The notes under the pieces: generated by a model
The model's input: only the letters and a program-made list of their open reading frames with translations
The model's database searches: none
Told to the model about the DNA's origin: nothing
Program-made: the position numbers and the translations under genes
Shown here: positions 42,160-51,255 of the stretch, in pieces
Numbering within the stretch: the stretch's first letter is position 1
Layout: every line of letters starts with the position of its first letter
NCBI RefSeq assembly: GCF_042697365.1
Contig: NZ_CP137604.1
From: Brucella pseudintermedia
GTDB lineage: Bacteria; Pseudomonadota; Alphaproteobacteria; Rhizobiales; Rhizobiaceae
Length of the DNA: 64,000 nucleotides
Direction: 5' to 3' (one strand)

Positions 42160-43371
42160 TCAGGCTTTACGGTTCTTTTCCAGCTTTGGCAGGAAAATCG
42201 TCAGCAGCCCAAGCAGGGGCAGATACGAGCAAATGTTGTAAACATACTCGATGCCCTTCTGGTCAGCCACGACGCCGAGGACGGCGGCGGCAATACCGGC
42301 CATGCCGAATGCGAAACCGAAGAACAGGCCCGACACCATGCCGACGCGTCCCGGCAGCAATTCCTGTGCGAATACCACGATGGCCGGGAAGGCCGAGGCG
42401 AGGATCAGGCCGATGATGACCGTCAGGATAGCCGTCATTTCGAGGTTGGCATAGGGCAGGGCAAGCGTGAACGGCAGGACGCCGAGGATCGATGCCCAGA
42501 TCACCTTGCGCGCACCGATCTTGTCACCGATGGGGCCGCCGATGATCGTTCCCGCGGCAACCGCGCCGAGGAACAGGAACAGCAGCAACTGCGATGACTG
42601 CACCGACACGCCGAAGTGGCTGATGGTGTAGAAGGTGTAGTAGCTCGTCAGGCTGGCCATGTAGATGTACTTGGTGAAGACCAGCATCGCCAGAACGCCA
42701 ACCGAGACGAGAACCTTGTTGCGCGGCAGCGGAAGGGTCTTGTCCGGCTTTGCGTTGCTGGCATTGGCAATCCGGTAGCGATTGTACCAGTTGCTCACAT
42801 ACCAGAGCAGCATCATGCCGATCAGCGCGGCAACGGAGAACCAGGACACGCTGATCTGGCCGAACGGCAGAACGATGAACGCTGCCAGAAGAGGGCCGAT
42901 CGACGAGCCGAAATTACCGCCCACCTGGAACAGGGACTGCGCAAAGCCATGTCGTCCACCCGAGGCGAGACGTGCGACACGGGCCGCTTCGGGATGGAAA
43001 ACAGATGAGCCGAAGCCGACGAAGGCCGCACCCAGAAGCAGGATCGAATAATGATGCGCGGTCGCCAGAAAGACGAGGCCGACAAGCGTGCAACCCATGC
43101 CGAAGGGCAGGGAATAAGGCATCGGCTTGCGGTCGGTGTAGATACCCACCAGTGGCTGCAGGATCGATGCCGTCATCTGGAAGGTGAACGTCAGAAGTCC
43201 GATTTGCCAGAATGACAGGCTGTAATTGTCCTTCAGCATCGGATAGATGGCCGGAAGGAGCGACTGCATCATGTCGTTCAGGAAGTGGCCCATGCTTGTG
43301 GCCAGAATAATGGCGAGGACAGTATTGTCCGCGCCGCTGTTTGATGGCTGCTGTGCAGCACTCATGCTCAT
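42160..43371 (-). CDS. MFS exporter, fosmidomycin-resistance (Fsr) type
   Basis: 403 aa with twelve membrane segments. The N-terminal block AIILATSMGHFLNDMMQSLL, then PAIYPMLKDNYSLSFWQIGL, and the loop DRKPMPYSLP are characteristic of the Fsr subfamily, whose E. coli member exports fosmidomycin. FHPEAARVARLASGGRHGFA in the middle is another family mark. The natural substrate is unknown. The AraC-type regulator gene diverges from it 291 bases away and may control it. The gene ends beside a palindromic repeat. Confidence 0.9.
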   Translation of the reverse strand: MSMSAAQQPSNSGADNTVLAIILATSMGHFLNDMMQSLLPAIYPMLKDNYSLSFWQIGLLTFTFQMTASILQPLVGIYTDRKPMPYSLPFGMGCTLVGLVFLATAHHYSILLLGAAFVGFGSSVFHPEAARVARLASGGRHGFAQSLFQVGGNFGSSIGPLLAAFIVLPFGQISVSWFSVAALIGMMLLWYVSNWYNRYRIANASNAKPDKTLPLPRNKVLVSVGVLAMLVFTKYIYMASLTSYYTFYTISHFGVSVQSSQLLLFLFLGAVAAGTIIGGPIGDKIGARKVIWASILGVLPFTLALPYANLEMTAILTVIIGLILASAFPAIVVFAQELLPGRVGMVSGLFFGFAFGMAGIAAAVLGVVADQKGIEYVYNICSYLPLLGLLTIFLPKLEKNRKA

Positions 43372-43662
43372 ACTGCTACTCCGAAGATGGAAGTCAGTCT
43401 TCTGGTGTATTTCCTGCCGATACTATCTGACAGCTGGAAACGAGACCTCAAGAAAATTGCGGGGTTTTGATGAGAAACCGGCGAAAATTTACGAATTTGA
43501 TGTCGGAACAGGCACGTGTCCTGCTCAAACGTCAAATTCATTCCGCCAGCGAATGTCGCGACCCATTCTCAGCACGCTATTAATAGGACTATTGCCTCTC
43601 GCCCGCTTTCGTGATTTGGTCCAATAGTTTCGAGAGTGGGCCAAACAAGGGGCAGAGCTGCA

Positions 43663-44532
43663 ATGAAACCGAAGTCGCCGCCGGGCCTGCTGCTTCCGGG
43701 AAGCGAGGAACTGCAGAAGTTCCACGAGCAGCGCATTGCCATGCTGGAAGGCATGAGCGGGCCAGTGATTGCCCTGCCGACGCGCTATCCCGATGGCTAT
43801 TTCGTGCCGCGCCACCGTCACAGCCGGGCGCAGCTTCTTTGCGCTTCCCAGGGGGTGGTGCTGGTGACGACCGACGCTGGACGCTGGATGATCCCGAGCG
43901 ATCACGCCATGTGGATACCGGCGGGTGTGGAGCATTCGGTCGAAATCCTCGGCGAAGTCTTCATGCGGTCGATCTATATCTGCGTCGATGCCGTGTCCGG
44001 TGTGCCGGATTATCTTCATGTGGTCGGGCTGACCGACCTGATGCGGTGCCTCATAACCGATGCAACGGCGCAGGACAGCACGCCGGAACCGGACAGTCGC
44101 GATGCTCTGGTGATCGAGCTTATATTGCGGGACCTTCACACATTGCCGCAGCGCTCGTTGGGGCTGCCTTTTCCATCCGATCCGCGCTTGCAGAAACTAT
44201 GCCGGGAATTCGTGAAAAAGCCTTCTTCACGCGCCACAATTGACGACTGGGCGGACAGAATGGCGATGAGCCGACGCTCGTTCACACGGCATTTCCAGCG
44301 GGAAACCGGCGTAAGCCTTTCGGTCTGGCGTCAGCAGGCATGCCTTTTCGCTGCGGTCCCCCGCCTCACGGAAGGGGAAGCGGTGACGAGCGTGGCGCTG
44401 GATCTGGGATATGACAGCGTTTCCGCTTTCACGACGATGTTCCGCAGGATGCTCGGAGTTTCGCCGCGGTTCTATCTGCCGCGGCTGGATACTGTTCCGT
44501 TTGAACGCAGCGATAGCGTCGCGGCGGAATAA
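43663..44532 (+). CDS. AraC-family regulator with cupin sensor
   Basis: 289 aa. The N-terminal cupin half has FVPRHRHSRAQLLCASQGVV and MWIPAGVEHSVEI, the metal/ligand site words. The C-terminal double helix-turn-helix has DDWADRMAMSRRSFTRHFQR and VTSVALDLGYDSVSAFTTMF, then FRRMLGVSPRFYLPR, as in AraC proteins. It points away from the Fsr-like exporter gene, so control of that exporter is a fair inference. ATG 43663 has AAGGGG upstream; a GTG at 43636 is possible. Confidence 0.9.
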   Translation: MKPKSPPGLLLPGSEELQKFHEQRIAMLEGMSGPVIALPTRYPDGYFVPRHRHSRAQLLCASQGVVLVTTDAGRWMIPSDHAMWIPAGVEHSVEILGEVFMRSIYICVDAVSGVPDYLHVVGLTDLMRCLITDATAQDSTPEPDSRDALVIELILRDLHTLPQRSLGLPFPSDPRLQKLCREFVKKPSSRATIDDWADRMAMSRRSFTRHFQRETGVSLSVWRQQACLFAAVPRLTEGEAVTSVALDLGYDSVSAFTTMFRRMLGVSPRFYLPRLDTVPFERSDSVAAE

Positions 44533-44573
44533 TAACAATTGTCTCTGCGATTGGAGCGCATTAATAGGGCCAC

Positions 44574-45149
44574 ATGCTTTTTCAACGCCGTAATCCCCCG
44601 ACCAGAAAAGAGCGCCTGAGGCTTCTGGTCTGGCCGCGCCGCTCCTTCTCCCGTTCCCTCCGGTACGGTGGCAAGCGGATTCTGCGCATCACTGCCTCGC
44701 CCCATGCCGTGGCCGCCGGCCTGGCAGTCGGCGTGTTCTCGGCCTTTACGCCTTTCTTCGGCTTCCATCTCATCATTGCAATCGTGCTGGCTTATGTCCT
44801 TGCCGGGAATATCGCGGCTGCGGCCCTTGGCACGACACTTGCCAATCCGCTGACGCTGCCGTTCATCTGGGGAAGCACATTCGAGCTTGGCCGCTTCATC
44901 ATGAATGGAAGCATCGATGATGCGCCGCCGATCCATCTGGGGCGGGCCCTGGAAACCATGCGTTTCGATGAAATCTGGACCCCGCTCCTGAAGCCCATGC
45001 TGTTCGGTTCCACCATTCTGGGTGCTGCATTCGCCGTCGTGGTCTATTTTGTCACCCGCTTTGCGGTTTCGGCTTTCCGCCGCCGCCGTATCGAGCGTCT
45101 TGCGGAAAAGCACCGCCTGCACCGCGCACAGGAGCCCCAGAAAGTATGA
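44574..45149 (+). CDS. DUF2062 membrane protein
   Basis: 191 aa. After a basic N-terminus (about 40 residues) comes the DUF2062 signature SPHAVAAGLAVGVFSAFTPF, then FGFHLIIAIVLAYVLAGNIA and LGTTLANPLTLPFIWGSTF. Three membrane segments and a basic C-terminal helix follow. Function is unknown. Its ATGA overlaps acpS by four bases, so the two are translationally coupled. The pair heads the acpS-lepB-rnc-era-recO group. Confidence 0.9.
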   Translation: MLFQRRNPPTRKERLRLLVWPRRSFSRSLRYGGKRILRITASPHAVAAGLAVGVFSAFTPFFGFHLIIAIVLAYVLAGNIAAAALGTTLANPLTLPFIWGSTFELGRFIMNGSIDDAPPIHLGRALETMRFDEIWTPLLKPMLFGSTILGAAFAVVVYFVTRFAVSAFRRRRIERLAEKHRLHRAQEPQKV

Positions 45150-45550
45150 TTGTCGGGATTGGCAGCGACCTCATCGATATTCGCCGTGTCGAAAGTGCGC
45201 TTGAACGGCATGGCGACCGTTTCCGCAACCGGGTCTTTACAGAGGTCGAGCAGAAGAAATCGGATGGACGCAAGCAGCGCGCCGCATCTTATGCGAAGCG
45301 TTTCGCGGCGAAGGAAGCCTGCGCCAAGGCGCTGGGAACCGGAATAGCCCAGGGCGTGTTCTGGCGCGACATGGGCGTGGTCAACGCTCCTTCCGGAAAG
45401 CCCACGATGCATCTAACCGGCGGTGCGGCGAAACAGTTGCAAAAACTCTTGCCCGCTGGAACGCGCGCCGCCATACATCTGACAATTACCGATGATTTTC
45501 CTCTCGCTCAGGCCTTCGTTATCATCGAAGCCCTGCCTGAGACGGAATAA
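45146..45550 (+). CDS. acpS: Holo-[acyl-carrier-protein] synthase
   Basis: Transfers 4'-phosphopantetheine from CoA to acyl carrier protein. 134 aa. The start MIVGIGSDLIDIRRVESALE has the metal Asp (GSDLIDI), and AKRFAAKEACAKALGTGI holds the second conserved Glu (KEA). ATG overlaps the DUF2062 stop by ATGA. lepB follows after a 122-base gap. Confidence 0.96.
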   Translation: MIVGIGSDLIDIRRVESALERHGDRFRNRVFTEVEQKKSDGRKQRAASYAKRFAAKEACAKALGTGIAQGVFWRDMGVVNAPSGKPTMHLTGGAAKQLQKLLPAGTRAAIHLTITDDFPLAQAFVIIEALPETE

Positions 45551-45672
45551 TTGTGATTGTGGCAGATAACTCCTGCTCATAATCGTGCGATAAACCCGCG
45601 TTCTGCGGGCGGCGTGATTGCGTCATCCATTCATAGTCGTTATTAGATCGCGTTATCGGAAGCGGAGATACA

Positions 45673-46455
45673 ATGAGCGTGTCCAGCAAGAGTGAGACAA
45701 AAAAATCCGGCGGCCTTGGCGAAACCATCAGCGTTATCGTGCAGGCGCTGCTGCTGGCACTGGTCATCCGCACCCTTCTTTTCCAGCCTTTCAGCATACC
45801 GTCCGGCTCGATGCGCCCAACGCTTCTGGAAGGCGATTATCTGTTCGTGTCGAAATATGCCTATGGCTATTCGCGCTATTCGCTTCCGTTCGGACTGGAC
45901 CTGTTTTCGGGCCGTATCTGGAGCGCGGAGCCGAAGCGCGGCGACGTGGTGGTGTTCAAGCTGCCAAGCGACCCATCGGTCGATTATATCAAGCGCGTGA
46001 TCGGCCTGCCGGGCGACCGCGTGCAGATGCGCGGCGGCGTGCTCTATATCAACGATCAGGCGGTCAAGCGCGAGCGGATCGGCACGATCGATAATCCCGA
46101 TGTGACCGAGCAGAACCGTCCGGTCGATGTCTATCGGGAAACCCTGCCGGAAGGCGTGACCTATGATACGCTTGATCTCGCACCGAATTCCATCGGTGAC
46201 GATACGCGCGTCTTTGAAGTTCCCGCCGGTCATTTCTTCATGATGGGCGACAACCGCGACAACTCGCTCGACAGCCGCTTCAGCGTTGGCTACGTGCCGT
46301 TTGAAAATCTTGTCGGACGCGCGAACATCATCTTCTTCTCCATCGCCGACAAGGCGAGCCCGCTTGAAATCTGGAAATGGCCGACTGAAGTACGCTTTGG
46401 CCGACTGTTCAGTTCAGTTGCAGACACACCGCATACAGCCGTAACCGGAAATTGA
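45673..46455 (+). CDS. lepB: Signal peptidase I
   Basis: Cuts signal peptides of exported proteins at the outer face of the inner membrane. 260 aa with a single N-terminal membrane segment (about 19-36). The catalytic Ser46 is in FSIPSGSMRPTLL and the general-base Lys107 in VDYIKRVIGLPGDRV. The box MGDNRDNSLDSR near residue 195 is also present. rnc starts two bases after its stop, so the two are co-transcribed. Confidence 0.97.
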   Translation: MSVSSKSETKKSGGLGETISVIVQALLLALVIRTLLFQPFSIPSGSMRPTLLEGDYLFVSKYAYGYSRYSLPFGLDLFSGRIWSAEPKRGDVVVFKLPSDPSVDYIKRVIGLPGDRVQMRGGVLYINDQAVKRERIGTIDNPDVTEQNRPVDVYRETLPEGVTYDTLDLAPNSIGDDTRVFEVPAGHFFMMGDNRDNSLDSRFSVGYVPFENLVGRANIIFFSIADKASPLEIWKWPTEVRFGRLFSSVADTPHTAVTGN

Positions 46456-46456
46456 A

Positions 46457-47161
46457 ATGGCTTCGGCAAATCAGGCAGCAGCAATTCTGGAAGAGCGCAC
46501 TGGACACCGTTTTCTCAACGTGAAGCGGCTGGATCGTGCGCTCACCCACTCAAGTGTGCAAGCGCCCTCGCGGGCAAATTATGAACGTCTCGAATTTCTC
46601 GGCGACCGCGTTCTGGGACTGACGGTCGCGGAAATGCTGTTCGACGAGTTTCCGGAAGCATCCGAAGGCGAATTGTCGGTTCGTCTCAATGCGCTGGTGA
46701 ACGCGGAAACCTGTGCGGCGATTGCCGACGAGATCGGGCTTGCCGATCTCATCCATACGGGTTCCGATATAAAATCATTGAATGACAAACGCCTTTTGAA
46801 CGTGCGCGCCGATGTCGTGGAGGCGCTGATCGCCACGATCTATCTGGATGGCGGACTGGACGCCGTGCGTCCCTTCGTCAAGCGCTTCTGGAAGAAACGG
46901 TCTTTGCAAACCGGGGCCGCCCGCCGCGACGCCAAGACGGAATTGCAGGAATGGGCGCATCAGCAGGGCAATGTCCACCCTGCCTATTCGATCATCAGCC
47001 GCACCGGCCCGGACCATGATCCGCTGTTCATGGTAGAGGTGACGGTCAAGGGCTTTGCTGCGGAAACGGGCGAGGGCCGTTCAAAACGGATAGCCGAGCA
47101 GCACGCGGCGGAAGCGATGCTTTATCGTGAAGGCGTCTGGAAGCGTGACAATCCGGCTTGA
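46457..47161 (+). CDS. rnc: Ribonuclease III
   Basis: Cuts double-stranded RNA in rRNA and mRNA processing. 234 aa. The signature ERLEFLGDRVLGLTVAEM holds the acidic metal site, and VVEALIATIYLDGG holds the C-terminal Glu of the active centre. The dsRNA-binding domain covers about residues 160-230 (KTELQEWAHQ, RSKRIAEQHAAEAML). It lies directly behind lepB. A 150-base gap separates it from era. Confidence 0.97.
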   Translation: MASANQAAAILEERTGHRFLNVKRLDRALTHSSVQAPSRANYERLEFLGDRVLGLTVAEMLFDEFPEASEGELSVRLNALVNAETCAAIADEIGLADLIHTGSDIKSLNDKRLLNVRADVVEALIATIYLDGGLDAVRPFVKRFWKKRSLQTGAARRDAKTELQEWAHQQGNVHPAYSIISRTGPDHDPLFMVEVTVKGFAAETGEGRSKRIAEQHAAEAMLYREGVWKRDNPA

Positions 47162-47311
47162 TGCAAGAATTGGCAAATTTTAAATCGTGATCGGTTATAA
47201 TGGTCTGATACGGATAATGCCGCTTTCACGAGCAGTTTTGTCGTATCTGGGACGTCGTGCGCTGGAGGACGGCGGCGTTCCGCAAGGAAATATCGTCTGG
47301 AAGGATAAACA

Positions 47312-48247
47312 ATGAATAATCGGACGACGCCGGCTGACGGCGAAAACGAAGCAGGACAAACCCGTTCCGGCTTCGTGGCGTTGATAGGGGCGCCGAATGC
47401 GGGGAAATCCACACTGGTCAATCAGCTTGTGGGAACAAAGGTTTCTATCGTCACGCATAAGGTGCAGACGACACGCGCGCTCGTGCGCGGCATATTCATC
47501 GAAGGTCCGGCGCAGATCGTTCTGGTGGACACGCCGGGGATTTTCCGCCCCAAGCGCAGGCTCGACCGCGCCATGGTCACCACGGCCTGGGGCGGCGCCA
47601 AGGATGCCGACATCATTCTGGTCCTTCTCGATTCGCAAGGCGGCTTGAACGAGAATGCCGAAGCGCTGCTTTCGAGCATGAAGGATGTGCGCCAGAAGAA
47701 GGTTCTGGTGCTCAACAAGGTAGATCGCGTCGATCCGCCGGTCCTGCTGGATCTCGCCCGCAAGGCCAACGAGCTTGTCGCATTCGACCAGACTTTCATG
47801 GTCTCGGCCTTGAACGGCTCCGGCTGCAAGGATCTGGCGAAATATCTGGCCGACAATGTTCCGAATGGTCCATGGTACTATCCGGAAGACCAGATCTCCG
47901 ACATGCCGATGCGCCAGCTCGCAGCCGAGATCACCCGCGAAAAGCTTTACCTGCGACTGCACGAGGAACTTCCCTATGCGTCGACCGTGGAAACGGAGCG
48001 CTGGGAAGAACGCAAGGACGGTTCCGTTCGCATCGAGCAAGTCATCTATGTCGAGCGCGAAAGCCAGAAGAAGATCGTGCTCGGTCACAAGGGCGAGACG
48101 ATCAAGGCAATCGGACAATCCGCACGCAAGGAAATCTCCGAAATACTGGAACAGACGGTTCATCTCTTCCTTTTCGTGAAAGTGCGTGAGAACTGGGGTA
48201 ACGACCCGGAACGCTATCGCGAGATGGGGCTTGATTTCCCAACCTAG
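47312..48247 (+). CDS. era: GTPase Era, 16S rRNA/30S assembly factor
   Basis: 311 aa. GTPase motifs: G1 GAPNAGKSTLVNQL, G3 DTPGIFRPKRRLD, G4 NKVDRVD, and a SALNGSG word as G5. The C-terminal KH domain carries VLGHKGETIKAIGQSARKEI, which binds the 3' end of 16S rRNA. It has a 15-residue polar extension at the N-terminus. recO follows 18 bases later, the usual rnc-era-recO order. Confidence 0.97.
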   Translation: MNNRTTPADGENEAGQTRSGFVALIGAPNAGKSTLVNQLVGTKVSIVTHKVQTTRALVRGIFIEGPAQIVLVDTPGIFRPKRRLDRAMVTTAWGGAKDADIILVLLDSQGGLNENAEALLSSMKDVRQKKVLVLNKVDRVDPPVLLDLARKANELVAFDQTFMVSALNGSGCKDLAKYLADNVPNGPWYYPEDQISDMPMRQLAAEITREKLYLRLHEELPYASTVETERWEERKDGSVRIEQVIYVERESQKKIVLGHKGETIKAIGQSARKEISEILEQTVHLFLFVKVRENWGNDPERYREMGLDFPT

Positions 48248-48265
48248 ATTATAACACTGGCGACC

Positions 48266-48997
48266 ATGGAATGGCGCGATGAAGGCATAATTCTCGGGAC
48301 ACGACGCCATGGCGAGACAAGCGCCATCGTGGAAGTGATGACCCGTGAGCATGGCCGCCATATGGGTATGGTGCGCGGCGGGCGTTCCCGCCGCATGCAG
48401 CCTCTGCTGCAGCCGGGCAATCATGTGGATGTGACATGGTGGGCGCGGCTGGATGAGCATATGGGCAGCTTTACTATCGAACCACTGGAGTTTGCTGCCG
48501 CCCGCCTCATCGAAACGCCAGTGGCGCTTTATGGCATCCAGCTTGCGGCTTCCCACCTGCGCCTTTTGCCGGAGCGCGACCCGCATCGCGGTCTTTATGA
48601 GACGCTCCGGCTTATCATCGAACATTTCGACGACCCGCTTGCGTCTGGCGAACTGGTGTTGCGCTTTGAAGTTATGATGCTGGAAGAGCTGGGCTTTGGC
48701 CTCGATCTGAAGGAATGCGCCGCGACCGGCGTCAAGGAAGACCTGATCTATGTCTCGCCAAGATCGGGGCGTGCGGTCTGCCGCGAAGCGGGTGAGCCCT
48801 GGGCCGACAAGCTCCTGCTTTTGCCGGGCTTCGTCAATAATACTGCCATTCGCGCGGCGTCCTATGACGACATCGACCATGCCTTCACGATGACAGGCTA
48901 TTTTCTGATGCGGCATGTGTGGGAACCACGTGCGATAACGCCACCCGATGCGCGCGGCGGGTTCCTGAACGCCCTCGGTCGGGCGATCAATGCCTAG
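48266..48997 (+). CDS. recO: DNA repair protein RecO
   Basis: Helps load RecA on SSB-covered gaps together with RecR. 243 aa. The N-terminal OB fold begins MEWRDEGIILGTRRHGETSA. A helical domain follows with PERDPHRGLYETLRLIIEHF. The Cys pattern around LKECAATGV and AVCREAGEPW is reduced compared with zinc-binding RecO. The TAG stop (48995-48997) is the first codon-sized piece of a palindromic repeat, so the last residues are native and only the stop comes from the repeat. Confidence 0.95.
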   Translation: MEWRDEGIILGTRRHGETSAIVEVMTREHGRHMGMVRGGRSRRMQPLLQPGNHVDVTWWARLDEHMGSFTIEPLEFAAARLIETPVALYGIQLAASHLRLLPERDPHRGLYETLRLIIEHFDDPLASGELVLRFEVMMLEELGFGLDLKECAATGVKEDLIYVSPRSGRAVCREAGEPWADKLLLLPGFVNNTAIRAASYDDIDHAFTMTGYFLMRHVWEPRAITPPDARGGFLNALGRAINA

Positions 48998-49099
48998 AGC
49001 ATTTCCAGCAAAAGTGTGAAACGGTTTTTCGTTGGATAATGCGATAAAACAAATAGTTAGAGCGGTTCCGGCGATTCTGTTAGAACAGGAACCGCTCTA
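48995..49099 (+). repeat. 105-bp palindromic repeat (Bru-RS-like), copy 4
   Basis: TAGAGCATTTCCAGCAAAAG to CCGCTCTA, with inner arms AGAGCGGTTCCGGCGATTCT and AGAACAGGAACCGCTCT. It begins on the recO stop codon. It is nearly identical to copy 3 in reverse. Confidence 0.92.
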
Positions 49100-49171
49100 G
49101 TCGCCTGACATTTGCATCCCTCGAATATGAGCGCTGAGCAAATGCCGGAATCAAAAAGACCACTAGTAACT

Positions 49172-49690
49172 TTATGAATCTGGTGGATTTACAGGCAGGC
49201 TGAAAACCTCGCCCTCAAAGGCATCTGCTCCGCGCCCGATCGCGCGTATGGCTGCAACCATCCGCCCCTGACGCCCCAAAATTTCGTCTGCGAGCGCCAC
49301 CAGCCGGATATTCGGCGTCGCCGAAGGAGAAAGGCTGCGAATAATCGCGGCTAACTCGTTTTCACCCAGTTCCGGGTTCAAAGCGGAAGCTGCGATGTAA
49401 GCCGCCGCCGTGGAACGGGAAACGCCAGCATAACAGTGGATGAGCAACGGCGCATCCATGGACCAGCTCTTGGTGAAGCGGAGAAGCGCGTGCACATGGC
49501 TTTCATCGGGCGCAACCAGTCCCTCGCGCGGTTCAACAATATCGTTGAATGTCAGCGCCAGACGGCTGACATTATGGCCATCAGGCAGGGCTGCCGGGGC
49601 ATCGCTTCCGAGTGTCACGACATGGCTTGGCCGGTGCAATGCGAGTTGCGCCGCCAGTTGCGACAAGGGCGTCACGACGATCAGACTCAT
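49172..49690 (-). CDS. Tyrosine/dual-specificity phosphatase-like protein
   Basis: 172-aa protein of the Cys-based phosphatase superfamily. The signature loop HCYAGVSRST places nucleophile Cys86 and Arg92, and a possible general acid is Asp50 (TFNDIVEP). No signal or membrane segment, so cytoplasmic. The substrate is unknown. Its start overlaps the stop of the upstream YfbR-like gene by four bases (ATGA), making it the third member of a coupled ygfZ-yfbR-phosphatase set. Confidence 0.88.
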   Translation of the reverse strand: MSLIVVTPLSQLAAQLALHRPSHVVTLGSDAPAALPDGHNVSRLALTFNDIVEPREGLVAPDESHVHALLRFTKSWSMDAPLLIHCYAGVSRSTAAAYIAASALNPELGENELAAIIRSLSPSATPNIRLVALADEILGRQGRMVAAIRAIGRGADAFEGEVFSLPVNPPDS

Positions 49691-50307
49691 CGGTTCTGTC
49701 GTGCTTCTTCCAATGCCGCAAACCGTGCGAGGAAATCCGTCTGCACCTCCTGTGTGGGGCGGGGTGTTATGTCCAGCCCTGCCGGATCGAAACCGCGCGG
49801 ACGGCCGAAATATTTGACGGCTTCCGCCTCGGTGAAACCTGCGAGCCGCGTGGCCTCAAAGAAGGCTGCGACCTGATCGGCGCGCTTGATGAGCGTCTTG
49901 AGTGGGGCGGGAACGGTTATGGGTAGAGAAAAACGCAGGTGAATGGCGTTTTCCAGCCGCGTTTCGATCATCTTGTAGTTGCCGCCCATCACCGCCTTGA
50001 AGGGTGAAATCATGTCGCCGATCACATATTCCGGCGCGTCGTGCAGAAGAGAGAGTAGCTGCCACTCGATACTGGCGTCAGGCACCAGCCGGGTGAATAT
50101 CTGGTCCACCAGCAGCGAATGCTGGGCAACGGAAAATGCGTGTTCACCGACAGTCTGCCCGTTCCACCGCGCCACGCGGGCGAGACCATGGGCTATATCC
50201 TCTATCTCGACATCGAGCGGCGACGGGTCGAGCAGGTCAAGGCGCCGCCCCGACAACATCCGTTGCCAGGCGCGCGTCTTGCCGGAAGATCGGTCGGCGC
50301 TTGCCAT
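49687..50307 (-). CDS. HD-domain 5'-nucleotidase, YfbR-like
   Basis: 206 aa. HD-type metal residues are seen in GEHAFSVAQHS (His), LLHDAPEYVIGD (His-Asp) and IKRADQVAAFFEA (Asp). YfbR of E. coli dephosphorylates deoxyribonucleoside 5'-monophosphates. The N-terminal 35 residues, ending SGRRLDLLDP, are typical of the alphaproteobacterial version. Its ATG shares one base with the ygfZ stop (TGATG) and its own stop overlaps the phosphatase start, so all three are translated in series. Confidence 0.88.
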   Translation of the reverse strand: MASADRSSGKTRAWQRMLSGRRLDLLDPSPLDVEIEDIAHGLARVARWNGQTVGEHAFSVAQHSLLVDQIFTRLVPDASIEWQLLSLLHDAPEYVIGDMISPFKAVMGGNYKMIETRLENAIHLRFSLPITVPAPLKTLIKRADQVAAFFEATRLAGFTEAEAVKYFGRPRGFDPAGLDITPRPTQEVQTDFLARFAALEEARQNR

Positions 50308-51170
50308 CAGGCGTTACCTGCTTCGGCTTCCGGAAACCCGAACCGTACTTGCGGCGGCAAGGTGAGCGTTACGGGCGCCTCGCCCGCCAGAACGGTGCTG
50401 CCGGCATCCATTGCATCCTTGACGCGATCGATGCGCACAAGTGCGATGCCGACCATATCGGCCGAACTTCCCATCGTGCCAATCTCGCGTCCGTCCACAG
50501 TAATTGGCGTGCCCATTGGGGGAAGAGGGGCTTCGGAACGTGCCACCAGAACGCGCCGTCTGGCCGTGCCGCGATGCTGCATCCGGGAAACGACTTCCTG
50601 TCCGATGAAACAGCCTTTCGGAAAGGAGACGCCGCCCGTCTGGTCGAAATTGACATCATGCGGGAAGACGTCATTGTAAGCGAAATCCGTTTCACCTTCC
50701 GCTATGCCATGTTCCGCCCGCAGCTTTGTCCACGCGCTCTGGTCGGTCGTGCCATTTGCCCGGCCATAAATCCGGCGGACATTCAGTTCAGCCGGAAAGC
50801 GGCTATCACGCTTGATTGAATCATCTTGTGAAGACGGTGAATCACCTTGCCAGGAAACGCTGACAAGTGATTCTGGCTGCTGGGTTATCTCGGCTTTCGC
50901 GCGCAGCCTGTAGAGGGTGATCCGCTTGATGAAATCGGCGGCAACGCTTGCCGGAAGATCGAAGCGCAAGCCGCCATCAATACGCGAAACGAGAAAATCG
51001 AACAGGATTTTCCCTTGTGGAATGAGCAATGCTCCGGGTTTCAGGTCGTCCGGTCCGAGTTTGTCGAGATCGGTGGTGATCACCGCCTGCAGGAATTTTT
51101 CCGCTTCCTCGCCCGTGATATGAACCAATGCCCTGTTGGAAAGATTTACCGTTTCAGCTGCCGTCGTCAT
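50307..51170 (-). CDS. ygfZ: Folate-binding Fe-S/tRNA-modification protein YgfZ
   Basis: GcvT-like protein that supports Fe-S enzymes such as MiaB, using tetrahydrofolate. 287 aa. The invariant motif KGCFIGQEVVSRMQHRG has the functional Cys, and the N-terminal folate-binding half begins with LSNRALVHITGEEAEKFLQA. I start at ATG 51170, where AAGGA stands upstream; the open frame reaches 51404 but this part overlaps the divergent dihydroorotase leader. First gene of the coupled operon. Confidence 0.92.
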   Translation of the reverse strand: MTTAAETVNLSNRALVHITGEEAEKFLQAVITTDLDKLGPDDLKPGALLIPQGKILFDFLVSRIDGGLRFDLPASVAADFIKRITLYRLRAKAEITQQPESLVSVSWQGDSPSSQDDSIKRDSRFPAELNVRRIYGRANGTTDQSAWTKLRAEHGIAEGETDFAYNDVFPHDVNFDQTGGVSFPKGCFIGQEVVSRMQHRGTARRRVLVARSEAPLPPMGTPITVDGREIGTMGSSADMVGIALVRIDRVKDAMDAGSTVLAGEAPVTLTLPPQVRFGFPEAEAGNA

Positions 51171-51255
51171 CGCTTCGTCCTTGCCTTTCGCGCCCTCGTT
51201 ACGTAAGCCCCAATGGACAGGCTCGCAAGTCCCATCAATCTGGCAGGAGACAACC

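Noticed and set aside
47195..48916. 573-codon open frame on the minus strand opposite era and recO
   Set aside because: It is antisense to two well-supported genes, has no recognisable domain and reflects the GC-rich codon pattern.
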